DNA of 6,293 nucleotides, from NCBI GenBank assembly GCA_040392805.1, contig JBEBVI010000257.1, forward strand, positions 1 through 6,293, written 5' to 3'. The notes below the pieces were generated by a model that was not told the DNA's origin, did no database searches, and was given only the letters and a program-made list of their open reading frames with translations. A program made the translations under genes and the position numbers. Numbering within the stretch: the stretch's first letter is position 1; each line of letters starts with the position of its first letter. Origin of the DNA: Taibaiella helvus_B (lineage in GTDB: Bacteria > Bacteroidota > Bacteroidia > Chitinophagales > Chitinophagaceae). This document shows positions 1-6,149 of this stretch, piece after piece.

Positions 1-1
1 G

Positions 2-115
2 ATGGAAAGACCGATAGTACGGTGTGGTGCACTAAAATCCGGAATGATGATTATGGCTGATGAAATGGCCCAGGTAACCTTGAACAATATATCGAAACGT
101 AAATATATCAGTTAA
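2..115 (+). CDS. Possible 3' end of an upstream gene (frame uncertain)
   Basis: Frame 2 is open from the left edge to a TAA at 113-115 and would encode 37 residues, including a methionine-rich stretch around MMIMADEMAQVTLNN. I do not recognise a family. Frame 1 is also open from the edge, to a TGA at 58-60, and would end in RNDDYG. The minus strand is open as well over about 1-111. An open run this short is expected by chance, so this is only a candidate C-terminus. The AT-rich spacer that begins after 115 and leads to the next promoter fits a gene ending here, but it would also fit one ending at 60. Confidence 0.22.
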   Translation: MERPIVRCGALKSGMMIMADEMAQVTLNNISKRKYIS

Positions 116-226
116 AATCATGTGTATAAAAATGCGTAACATCAGTTATCATTATTAAAAAAACGTTACCTATCCGCATATAGAAAAAGGGAATTAGGGG
201 ACACAGCAAAGGCCGGTAAAAATGGT

Positions 227-234
227 TAAATTTG
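227..234 (+). promoter_or_regulatory. Bacteroidota -7 promoter element for the bacilliredoxin gene
   Basis: TAAATTTG matches the Bacteroidota -7 consensus TAnnTTTG in all six fixed positions and lies 27 bases before the ATG at 262. This predicts transcription starting near 240 and an A-rich leader of about 20 bases, which is typical of the phylum. No clear TTTG -33 element is seen 17-21 bases upstream, so the promoter may be weak or helped by an activator. The element also contains the TTG at 232 that would be the alternative start. That start would lie outside the transcript, which supports translation from 262. Confidence 0.5.
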
Positions 235-261
235 CAGCGTAATTTAAAAAAGCGAAACAAT

Positions 262-675
262 ATGTATCCTGCAGATTTAGTGAACCCCATGAAAGCCCAG
301 TTAATACAAAACGGTTTTCAGGAATTATTAACTCCGGAAGAAGTAGATAATACCCTCCCTAAAGAGGGCACCACATTATTAGTGATCAATTCCGTATGCG
401 GCTGTAGCGCCGGTACTGCGCGGCCGGGCGTATTAGAATCCTTACAAGGCGACGGCAAGAAGCCGGACCGTAAAGTCACGTCATTTGCGGGGTTTGATTT
501 TGACGCCGTAAAACAAGCCCGTACTTACCTGCTGCCTTATCCTCCGTCATCGCCATCCATTGCTTTATTTAAAGACGGGAACCTGGTGCACATGATAGAG
601 CGCCATATGATAGAAGGCCGTTCGGCAGAGATGATCTCTGCTAACCTGAAACAGGCTTACGAAGAGTACTGCTAA
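262..675 (+). CDS. BrxA/BrxB (YphP/YqiW) family bacilliredoxin
   Basis: This 137-residue cytoplasmic thioredoxin-fold protein belongs to the bacilliredoxin family, whose members reduce mixed disulfides between protein cysteines and bacillithiol after oxidative stress. The sequence shows the diagnostic block VINSVCGCSAGTARPG (about residues 41-56) with the CGC active site at C46-G-C48, in place of the CxxC of thioredoxins. A later PPSSPSIALF segment (94-103) supplies the cis-Pro region, followed by RHMIEGR (114-120). A C-terminal Cys137 is also present; I recall such a cysteine in the Bacillus proteins. The length is close to the family norm. The start at 262 gives the family-like beginning MYPADLVNPM, whereas the upstream TTG at 232 overlaps the promoter. 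The gene appears monocistronic: it has its own promoter and ends 14 bases before a strong terminator. Some Bacteroidota make bacillithiol, but no bsh gene is present here, so the substrate is inferred. Confidence 0.93.
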   Translation: MYPADLVNPMKAQLIQNGFQELLTPEEVDNTLPKEGTTLLVINSVCGCSAGTARPGVLESLQGDGKKPDRKVTSFAGFDFDAVKQARTYLLPYPPSSPSIALFKDGNLVHMIERHMIEGRSAEMISANLKQAYEEYC

Positions 676-689
676 ACAACATAATGACG

Positions 690-729
690 AAAAAAGGGGA
701 ATGTTCCTGACAGGGCATTCCCCTTTTTT
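690..729. terminator. Bidirectional intrinsic terminator between convergent genes
   Basis: A perfect 14-base inverted repeat, AAAAAAGGGGAATG (690-703) and CATTCCCCTTTTTT (716-729), encloses a 12-base spacer in which CCT/AGG can add three more pairs. Read in either direction it gives a GC-containing stem followed by six Us. It lies between the stop of the bacilliredoxin gene (675) and the stop of the minus-strand secreted-protein gene (753), so it should end both transcripts. Confidence 0.92.
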
Positions 730-752
730 ATGGGATAACTATTGTACCCTAC

Positions 753-2627
753 TCACTTCACTATCTTTTCCGACTTCAGCAGCCTCCCCTTCCCGTCAAA
801 GACTTTCAGGAAATAAACGCCCTGCCTGTATGCCTCCATATTGATATAGCGGGCGTTCTCTACTGTTGTTATCAGTCTGCCATCCGCACTATACACAGAA
901 GCATGGACAGCTACTGGCGATGAAATATAGATCATACCACTTGCAGGATTGGGAAAAATTGCAATTGATCTCCCCGGATCATCCCAGCCTGCTATGCCTG
1001 TACCGGAGACGTTTCTCACTTCATACACTTCAGATGTATCTGCACAATTTCCTTTTACTACGGCAACCCGGTAATCACCATTTTCAAGCGTCTTATATAT
1101 TCGTTGGGTAGCGTCCTCAATAATCTGGTCATATAAAAGCCACTGGTAACTATCGTAAACTACATGGGTGCTCAGCTCTGTTACATTGATACTGATAACA
1201 GGACGCTCCATATCTGAATATCGCACAATAAAGGTATCAACATAAAAGTGACAGCCATCGCCTTGTGTTAACCGGTAAACACCCGGGACTTTAACTGATC
1301 TTACACTGTCCGTAGCACCGTCATCCCATATACGGCTTTCATAATTTCCCTCCGCTCTTATCATCAGCTCCTCTCCCCGGCAAACGACCGTGTCCAGGTT
1401 TAGGTGGTAAACTGTGTCGGGAGGCAGTGGAAAGACCACATCATTGGGAAGTGAGATGCTGTTTTTTGAAGAAGGCAGCAGCCGTATAGCTCCTGTATCA
1501 TAATTACAGTCTTTGCCCGTCCTGTCCGGCTCATTGATGCTGGTAATCCTATTAGTATTGGGGATAACGCGGTATACCTTACCCTGGTACAATTTAAGCG
1601 TAGATAAAGTTAAACCTCCACGAAAAATACTACCGTAGACATCCGTATCTTCAATAGAAATGGCGGAAGATGCAATAGAGGAAGAATCATATTCCGTCAT
1701 ATCGTACTGGATCAGGGTGCGGTTCGGCACCTCAAAGTTTACATAGAGTTTACTGTTTCCCGGCGAAAAACAAACCCCATAGCTTTTATCGTAGCTCAAT
1801 GGAACAGCATCGGTCACTTCACCCGTACGGCTGTTGAACCTTGCTACCAGAACTCCTGTCTGCCCGGGTATGCTGTTTATATTATAACTGGTAATGGCCA
1901 CCATAGAACGGTCCGGGGAGACGGCCAAAGCACTCATATCATAAGCAAAGGGCCCCTGTATCTGATGTCCGGTATGTGAAATAACCGGTATCGTATCTAT
2001 TCCCGCTTCGGTAATATGAAAAGCCCGGAACACAGGATCCTGCCAGTCATGAAGCAACAGCCATATATCGCACTGGTCGCCGGGAACAGCGATCATGGCT
2101 TCGCTTAAAATATCAGTGGCATGGGTTAGCGGTATGTTCTTTTTTCCAGGCACTATATCTCCCGACCCATTGTCCAGGCTCATATCTATGATGGAATAAT
2201 ACACAGCCGGAGGTGTGGCTTTTGTGTAATAAACTTCCTGCTTTGAGAATAAATAATACTTCCCGGGAGCATTGATTACCGGCATGATAAGAACACCCTG
2301 TATGCCGGAGCCCCGGTTGCCGGACAGGTCACCTCCATTCGGCATCACCTTATGAAGCGCATTCCATACCCTTCGTCCGTCGGAATAAAAAAGTAATTCT
2401 CCCGTTTCCGGATCTGCAACAGAGGCATAGCCTTCGCCTACATATACGGATGTTGATAAGGATTTCGGCGGCGTATAATTGAAATCAACACCTCCACCCG
2501 TTGTTACAGCCCACACACTGTTAGCCTTTAAAAATTCCGGTTGCGCATTATAAAATTGTTCCTGCGCGTAACTGATCTTCCCGCCATATAAAAACAGCAT
2601 TGCCAATAGTAGATATCTTAACTTCAT
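753..2627 (-). CDS. Secreted beta-propeller/Ig-like protein with T9SS type A sorting domain
   Basis: This 624-residue protein is exported by Sec and then moved across the outer membrane by the type IX secretion system. Residues 1-21 form a signal peptide (MKLRYLLLAMLF core, likely cleaved after SYA). Residues about 38-400 form a beta-propeller-like region with blocks typical of large exported Bacteroidota proteins: GVDFN (46-50), GYASVADPETGELLFYSDG (66-84), MPNGG (95-99), and blade-like SPDRSMVAI and SPGNSKLYV motifs near 238 and 288. Two Ig/PKD-like domains follow, about 405-470 (Trp434, GVYRLT, Cys459) and 475-540 (YQWLLYDQ, NGDYRV). The C-terminus (555-624) has the Por secretion pattern FPNPASGMIYI, then GVYFLKV and a terminal KIVK. 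The start at 2627 puts the signal peptide at residue 1; a TTG at 2654 would add nine residues and is less likely. No catalytic motif is visible, so binding, adhesion or surface display is possible but unproven. No clear promoter was found upstream on the minus strand. Confidence 0.88.
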   Translation of the reverse strand: MKLRYLLLAMLFLYGGKISYAQEQFYNAQPEFLKANSVWAVTTGGGVDFNYTPPKSLSTSVYVGEGYASVADPETGELLFYSDGRRVWNALHKVMPNGGDLSGNRGSGIQGVLIMPVINAPGKYYLFSKQEVYYTKATPPAVYYSIIDMSLDNGSGDIVPGKKNIPLTHATDILSEAMIAVPGDQCDIWLLLHDWQDPVFRAFHITEAGIDTIPVISHTGHQIQGPFAYDMSALAVSPDRSMVAITSYNINSIPGQTGVLVARFNSRTGEVTDAVPLSYDKSYGVCFSPGNSKLYVNFEVPNRTLIQYDMTEYDSSSIASSAISIEDTDVYGSIFRGGLTLSTLKLYQGKVYRVIPNTNRITSINEPDRTGKDCNYDTGAIRLLPSSKNSISLPNDVVFPLPPDTVYHLNLDTVVCRGEELMIRAEGNYESRIWDDGATDSVRSVKVPGVYRLTQGDGCHFYVDTFIVRYSDMERPVISINVTELSTHVVYDSYQWLLYDQIIEDATQRIYKTLENGDYRVAVVKGNCADTSEVYEVRNVSGTGIAGWDDPGRSIAIFPNPASGMIYISSPVAVHASVYSADGRLITTVENARYINMEAYRQGVYFLKVFDGKGRLLKSEKIVK

Positions 2628-2805
2628 AGTACAGTATTGTTTGGTTAAAATCAAAAATCCGTTAATAATTTACAAGGCCTAAAGTATAAAATAATTTTAT
2701 TCTTTAGTATTTTTTCAGGTAAATAATCTTCTTATACAAGTGATTATAAATATAACTGATATTTCACACAATTGTTCAATATGAGATGGAAAACAGGTTC
2801 CTTCG

Positions 2806-2830
2806 TGCAGCAACTCCCTGCATTTGCAGG
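2806..2830. repeat. Alternating TGCAG inverted repeats
   Basis: CCTGCA (2817-2822) and TGCAGG (2825-2830) form a perfect six-base dyad around a two-base centre. Another TGCAG (2806-2810) can pair instead with the same CTGCA (2818-2822) across a 7-base loop, so the two hairpins exclude each other. The site lies about 60 bases upstream of the -7 element at 2892, where an operator could sit. No known operator was recognised, and chance is possible. Confidence 0.35.
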
Positions 2831-2891
2831 CACTAAATGCGCCACCAGTGTATAAAATACTAAAAGCCGTACATGTCCTTTTCGTAACCTG

Positions 2892-2899
2892 TACCTTTG
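2892..2899 (+). promoter_or_regulatory. Bacteroidota -7 promoter element for the lipoprotein-antiporter operon
   Basis: TACCTTTG, within the context GTACCTTTGTA, is a perfect match to TAnnTTTG and close to the form most often seen in this phylum. It predicts transcription from about 2903-2906, leaving a leader of roughly 120 bases before the ATG at 3025. No clear TTTG -33 element is present 17-21 bases upstream. Right at the predicted 5' end, GCCGGT (2902-2907) can pair with CCGGC (2916-2920) or with ACCGGC (2940-2945). A palindromic GCGGCCGC lies at 2956-2963. Confidence 0.55.
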
Positions 2900-3024
2900 T
2901 AGCCGGTAAATCTGTCCGGCGGTCACTGTTGTTTTGCCAACCGGCATGAGTAACGGCGGCCGCTCTTAAACAATAAATAAGCGAATACGTTTATCTTAAC
3001 AATGTCTAAATAGGTAATTCAGTA

Positions 3025-3612
3025 ATGATAAATCACCCTTTAAAATACATTTTTATCTGTTGCGGCATGGTAATGTTATTTACAATAACCGCCTGCCGGG
3101 ACAAAGAAAGAGAACAACAGCTGGCTCTTCGTGAGCAACAGCTTCTGGAAAGGGAAAAACAGTTTGCCCTGAAGGAAGCCGATTACCAGTCGTTGTTAGC
3201 TATGCGGGACAGTATCCTGTCTGTGCAAAAAGACACGGTAGCGCCGATAGCCTGGCCGGATCATATCTCCGGGTCGTGGAATAGCAAAACGGTATGTACT
3301 CAATCCAGCTGTAGCGAATATGTAGTTGGCGATCAACGCAATGATACCTGGGAATTTACAGGTGATTCTACAGGGATCTATACCAGGGTCATAAAAAATA
3401 AAAAACTGGTTCGAATCCTTAAAGGCAGTTTCGACAGTACATCGGTAAGGCTAAGCTTTCAAACGGACTCTACTACTGGCAGAGCTGTGGAAACAAATAT
3501 TATTTTAGATCAGATCGAACCCGGCAGTATGAAGGGTGTGCAGACTACTGTCGTCAATCAGAACTGCACTGCAAAATTTTCCGTAACCTTGACGCGTTCT
3601 ACCCATGAATAA
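3025..3612 (+). CDS. Uncharacterised coiled-coil lipoprotein
   Basis: The 195-residue product is a predicted lipoprotein of unknown function. Residues 1-23 form a lipoprotein signal peptide with a hydrophobic core (IFICCGMVMLFTITAC) and lipobox ITAC, so Cys24 would be lipidated. Residues about 26-68 are a charged, Glu/Gln/Arg/Leu-rich helix with heptad-like spacing (REQQLALREQQLLEREKQF), probably a coiled coil. Residues 80-195 look like a small beta-rich domain starting at ISGSWNSKTVC, with Cys91, Cys96 and Cys181 available for disulfides and alternating polar beta strands (DTWEFTGDSTGIYTR, VRLSFQ, KFSVTLT), loosely lipocalin-like. The residues after Cys24 (RDKERE) are not a clear surface-export signal, so the membrane is unresolved. 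The stop overlaps the antiporter start by 8 bases, which implies translational coupling and perhaps a joint role at the envelope. I do not recognise a named family. Confidence 0.82.
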   Translation: MINHPLKYIFICCGMVMLFTITACRDKEREQQLALREQQLLEREKQFALKEADYQSLLAMRDSILSVQKDTVAPIAWPDHISGSWNSKTVCTQSSCSEYVVGDQRNDTWEFTGDSTGIYTRVIKNKKLVRILKGSFDSTSVRLSFQTDSTTGRAVETNIILDQIEPGSMKGVQTTVVNQNCTAKFSVTLTRSTHE

Positions 3613-5743
3613 CTTTACCGGCATCCTGAGTATCCAGAGCGCCACACTTCCTATAGAAGATCCTGTTCTGAAATTCCTGCTGGAATTACTGATCATTCTG
3701 AGTGCACCGCTGCTGCTGAATAAAATTAAAGTACCGCATCTGCTGGGCCTGATCATAGCCGGTGCTATTGTCGGCCCCAATGGGCTGAATTTACTGGCAC
3801 GGGATAGCAGCATCGTGGTGACCGGCACAACCGGCCTCCTCTATATTATGTTCCTTGCCGGACTGGAGATAGACATGGGTGATTTCAAAAAGAATAAGTG
3901 GAAAAGCATCACTTTCTCTGTTTATACTTTTGCCGTGCCCTTTCTGCTGGGCTTTATCGGGGGATACTATATCTGCGGGTTTTCCCTGTTGACCAGTATT
4001 CTTTTTGCCAGTCTTTTTTCGTCTCACACGCTCATTGCTTACCCTCTGGTCAGCAAATTAGGACTGGCCAAAAACCTTTCGGTAAACCTTACTGTCGGGG
4101 GAACGATGATTACGGACGTATTATCGCTGCTGACCCTGGCCGTAGTGGTAGGGATGACACAGGGAGAGGTAGGAAGCGCTTTCTGGATAAAGCTCTCCGT
4201 ATCCATGCTTTTGTTCGGCCTGGTGGTGTTACTGATCTTTCCTCTGGCCGGCCGGTGGTTCTTTAAAAGAGTTGAAGATAAAATATCGCAGTATATTTTT
4301 GTACTGGTTATCATTTACCTCGCTGCCGTACTGGCTGAGCTGGCCGGTATTGAAGCAATCATCGGCGCCTTTTTTGCCGGCCTCGCACTGAACCGCCTCA
4401 TACCCCGGACCTCCTCATTAATGAACCGGGTAGAGTTTGTAGGAAATGCCATCTTTATTCCCTTCTTCCTGATCAGCGTGGGTATGCTGATCGATTTTAA
4501 AGTCTTTTTTAAAAGCTGGGAAACATTGGGTGTGGCCGCCATTATGCTGGTGGCTTCCATAGGCGGTAAGTACATAGCAGCTATAGCCACCCGCAAAACC
4601 TTCCGCTTATCTAAACAGGAAGGCCTGCTTATTTTCGGTATGTCTTCTGCTTCTGCGGCTGCAACACTGGCTTCGGTAATGGTCGGTTTCAATATTATCA
4701 TATCCGAAACGCCAACCGGCGAACCGGTAAGGCTGCTGAACGAACATGTATTGAATGGCAGCATCCTGCTGATACTGATCTCCTGTACCATTTCATCGTT
4801 TATTACTATGGCCAGTGCGGGACGTATTGCCGAAGCTGATATAGAAGATACCGTATCCGGGACAAAGGAAGAGGAAGAAAGTATACTGCTGGCAGTGAAC
4901 CATGAAGAGATAGTAGAAAAAATGGTTAACCTGGCGCTGCTGCTGAAAGCGCCCAACAATAAGGACCGGATCTTTGCGCTTAACGTTATTAATGAAGATA
5001 AAAATGAATCTTCCGTTAAGAATGCGGAAAAGATCCTTGAGCTTTCCGCCAGGACGGCTGCGGCTGCGGATGTGGTATTGCAGCCATTGAAAAGATACGA
5101 CAATGATGTGGTATCCGGTATCCATAATGTCATTAAAGAACAGAAAGTGACCGACCTGCTTCTCGGGCTAAAGGGAGAAAAAGGGATTTCTGCCTCTTTC
5201 CTTGATAATTTACATAATGGCTACCTGCAGAACGAACAGGTAAACATACTGGTATATAAGGCCATACAGCCTGTAGCCACGGTAAAGAAATACATCGTAC
5301 TGATACCTGCCCACGCCGAACGTGAGCCAGGATTCTTTCATGCCTTATTACGTATATGGAATATTGCCCGCCATTCGGGCGCCACAATGCACTTCTATAC
5401 TACAGCTACGATAAATGCATTGTTAGCACGCATTCAGAATAAAGCAAACATTGAAGCTGAATTCCACGAAATTAAAAATTGGCGGGCATCAGAAGGAATC
5501 ATATCGGAAACCGGGGAAAACGAAGGCGTGATCATCTTAATGGCTAAACCACGCACAAAATCGTACCTACCCTTATTAATGAGACGCCTTCCGGAATTAC
5601 TCAACGATAAGCTGCAAAACAGTAATTACCTGCTCATCTACCCTTTTTCAGAAACGGAGGGTAGAGAAACGGAAAAAAGAGCAGTCAGCAATCACGGCGA
5701 TTTTATGGAGATCGGCCGCATTATTGCTAATATATTTAAGTAG
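3605..5743 (+). CDS. CPA2-type cation:proton antiporter with C-terminal USP-like domains
   Basis: This 712-residue inner-membrane protein should exchange Na+ or K+ for H+. Residues about 20-405 contain around 13 hydrophobic segments with CPA2/KefB-like signatures: PHLLGLIIAGAIVGPNGL (44-61), FLAGLEID (83-90), SSHT (139-142), the unwound-helix region VGGTMITD (164-171), GAFFAGLALNR (254-264), FIPFFLISVGM (284-294) and a Gly-Gly-Lys at 320-322. At the ion site the usual pair of residues is Thr170-Asp171, so one acidic residue is kept. The tail (about 425-680) resembles two universal-stress-protein-like domains and not the RCK/TrkA-N domain of KefB/KefC. The first half ends in GLKG (521-524), but the G-S/T that should close the ATP loop is Asp534-Asn535, so nucleotide binding is doubtful. 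The start overlaps the lipoprotein gene by 8 bases, and its expression probably depends on the upstream promoter. Ion specificity cannot be read from the sequence. Confidence 0.92.
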   Translation: MNNFTGILSIQSATLPIEDPVLKFLLELLIILSAPLLLNKIKVPHLLGLIIAGAIVGPNGLNLLARDSSIVVTGTTGLLYIMFLAGLEIDMGDFKKNKWKSITFSVYTFAVPFLLGFIGGYYICGFSLLTSILFASLFSSHTLIAYPLVSKLGLAKNLSVNLTVGGTMITDVLSLLTLAVVVGMTQGEVGSAFWIKLSVSMLLFGLVVLLIFPLAGRWFFKRVEDKISQYIFVLVIIYLAAVLAELAGIEAIIGAFFAGLALNRLIPRTSSLMNRVEFVGNAIFIPFFLISVGMLIDFKVFFKSWETLGVAAIMLVASIGGKYIAAIATRKTFRLSKQEGLLIFGMSSASAAATLASVMVGFNIIISETPTGEPVRLLNEHVLNGSILLILISCTISSFITMASAGRIAEADIEDTVSGTKEEEESILLAVNHEEIVEKMVNLALLLKAPNNKDRIFALNVINEDKNESSVKNAEKILELSARTAAAADVVLQPLKRYDNDVVSGIHNVIKEQKVTDLLLGLKGEKGISASFLDNLHNGYLQNEQVNILVYKAIQPVATVKKYIVLIPAHAEREPGFFHALLRIWNIARHSGATMHFYTTATINALLARIQNKANIEAEFHEIKNWRASEGIISETGENEGVIILMAKPRTKSYLPLLMRRLPELLNDKLQNSNYLLIYPFSETEGRETEKRAVSNHGDFMEIGRIIANIFK

Positions 5744-5954
5744 GATTTGCCAGATAACTGTATTTCCCAGGCAGAAGGCGCCCCTCCCTCACCCTGCTGG
5801 TTGCGCCGAAAGCATCTATAAGTGTTCTGATATGCCCTGGTAAGGTTGCTGTAGCGATGTTTAGAGCTTACAGCATACCTATGAAAGTGTGCTGGGGAAT
5901 CAGGCTATTTGTTTACCGGCAAGTATACTGCTTTTGTTCTACCTATATATAGAC
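5744..5954. other. Intergenic region with possible structured RNA
   Basis: No gene is supported here. Several inverted repeats are compatible with one fold. TTCCCAG (5764-5770) pairs with CTGGGGAA (5892-5899) with one bulge, closing about 136 bases. GGCGC (5777-5781) pairs with GCGCC (5803-5807). A 13-pair hairpin with two single-base bulges spans 5843-5880 (TGCTGTA/TACAGCA with AGGT/ACCT outside and GC/GC inside). Outside the closing stem, GCCAGAT (from about 5750) nearly complements ATCAGGC (5899-5905). It could be the 3' UTR of the antiporter transcript or a separate small RNA. No T-run follows any stem, so no standard terminator is seen. No known RNA family was recognised. Confidence 0.3.
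5908..5936 (+). promoter_or_regulatory. Possible promoter facing the repeat region
   Basis: TTTG (5908-5911) is followed after 17 bases by TGCTTTTG (5929-5936), which matches TAnnTTTG in all fixed positions but one. The spacing is slightly short of the usual 19 but within the range seen. If active, it would start transcription near 5940, just before the first repeat copy, with no gene downstream inside the window. Confidence 0.25.
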
Positions 5955-6008
5955 AAAGTTCCAATCGTTTGGAGAATCTCAACAACACGTTGTTTATATT
6001 CTCCAAAC
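5955..6008. repeat. Repeat copy 1, arranged as a near-perfect dyad
   Basis: Positions 5967-5988 match the 22-base unit of the array at 6239 in 20 of 22 positions. The preceding 12 bases (AAAGTTCCAATC) also match the flank of that array in 9 of 12. Immediately after it lies an inverted copy of the same unit, giving a 42-base palindrome. GTTTGGAGAAT (5967-5977) is the perfect reverse complement of 5998-6008, and AACAAC (5981-5986) pairs with GTTGTT (5989-5994) across two central bases. Eighteen of 20 arm positions pair. It could form a strong hairpin in RNA or a cruciform in DNA. There is no T-tract after it, so it is not a typical terminator. Confidence 0.85.
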
Positions 6009-6052
6009 TACAACTCAATACATGAACACAAAACCGGGTCACAGCGCAGCCG

Positions 6053-6099
6053 GCCCTGAGATCGAGCCCTGAGGTTCTCGAAGGACGAAGGGCGAAGGG
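6053..6099. repeat. REP-like block with inverted core and 7-base tandem
   Basis: GCCCTGAG occurs twice (6053-6060 and 6066-6073). The second copy runs into TGAGGTTCTCGAA (6070-6082), an exact reverse complement of the 13-base core TTCGAGAACCTCA in the tandem array at 6241-6253. This continues into three 7-base tandem units, CGAAGGA, CGAAGGG and CGAAGGG (6079-6099). The overall CCCTGAG...TCGAAGG pattern resembles the intergenic REP-type palindromes common in many bacteria. That resemblance is from memory and not a search. Confidence 0.65.
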
Positions 6100-6149
6100 T
6101 TTGCACGTGGACAACGATAAGACCCGTTTAGCTGCAATAAACTAAGCAT

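Larger units (their letters stand above)
2628..3024. other. Divergent intergenic spacer, no convincing gene
   Basis: These 397 bases separate the minus-strand secreted-protein gene from the plus-strand lipoprotein gene. The first part (about 2640-2770) is AT-rich and should hold the control region of the minus-strand gene, but I see no good CAAAnnTA (reverse -7) match. The middle holds palindromic TGCAG repeats (2806-2830). The right part holds a strong -7 element and a GC-rich, structured leader (2892-2963). A second, weaker -7-like sequence, TACGTTTA, is at 2986-2993, close to the lipoprotein start. Short reading frames here lack family features. Confidence 0.7.

Noticed and set aside
107..148. 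Direct repeat ATCAGTTA (107-114 and 141-148)
   Set aside because: Eight bases in an AT-rich spacer is weak, and it matches no known site.
132..179. Hairpin ATGCG/CGCAT with GTAAC/GTTAC as a terminator for the upstream gene
   Set aside because: The stem is interrupted, the loop is about 24 bases and there is no T-run after it.
232..261. TTG start extending the bacilliredoxin by ten residues
   Set aside because: The TTG is part of the TAAATTTG promoter element, and the extension (MQRNLKKRNN) does not fit the family start.
866..1111. Plus-strand 81-codon frame inside the T9SS-cargo gene
   Set aside because: Antisense shadow of a well-supported gene with signal peptide and sorting domain.
2744..2947. 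Minus-strand reading frame of 67 codons in the divergent spacer
   Set aside because: It has no family features and overlaps the predicted plus-strand promoter and leader; better explained as chance.
2946..2969. Seven-codon leader peptide (MSNGGRS)
   Set aside because: No regulatory codon pattern and no terminator/antiterminator pair to suggest attenuation.
4315..5133. Long minus-strand reading frame (272 codons)
   Set aside because: It lies entirely opposite the antiporter gene, is Ser/Ala/Ile-rich as expected for an antisense shadow, and shows no domain.
5767..5807. Pseudoknot from CCAGGCAG/CTGCTGG crossing GGCGC/GCGCC
   Set aside because: The two-base loops are too short to span the first stem comfortably, and it competes with the closing stem 5764-5770/5892-5899.
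6022..6072. 16-codon ORF after the dyad (MNTKPGHSAAGPEIEP)
   Set aside because: Too short to support, runs into repeats, and has no conserved feature.
5905..6114. Minus-strand reading frame of 69 codons across the repeat region
   Set aside because: It reads through the dyad and REP-like block, has no recognisable motif and no promoter-like sequence in front; composition looks non-coding.
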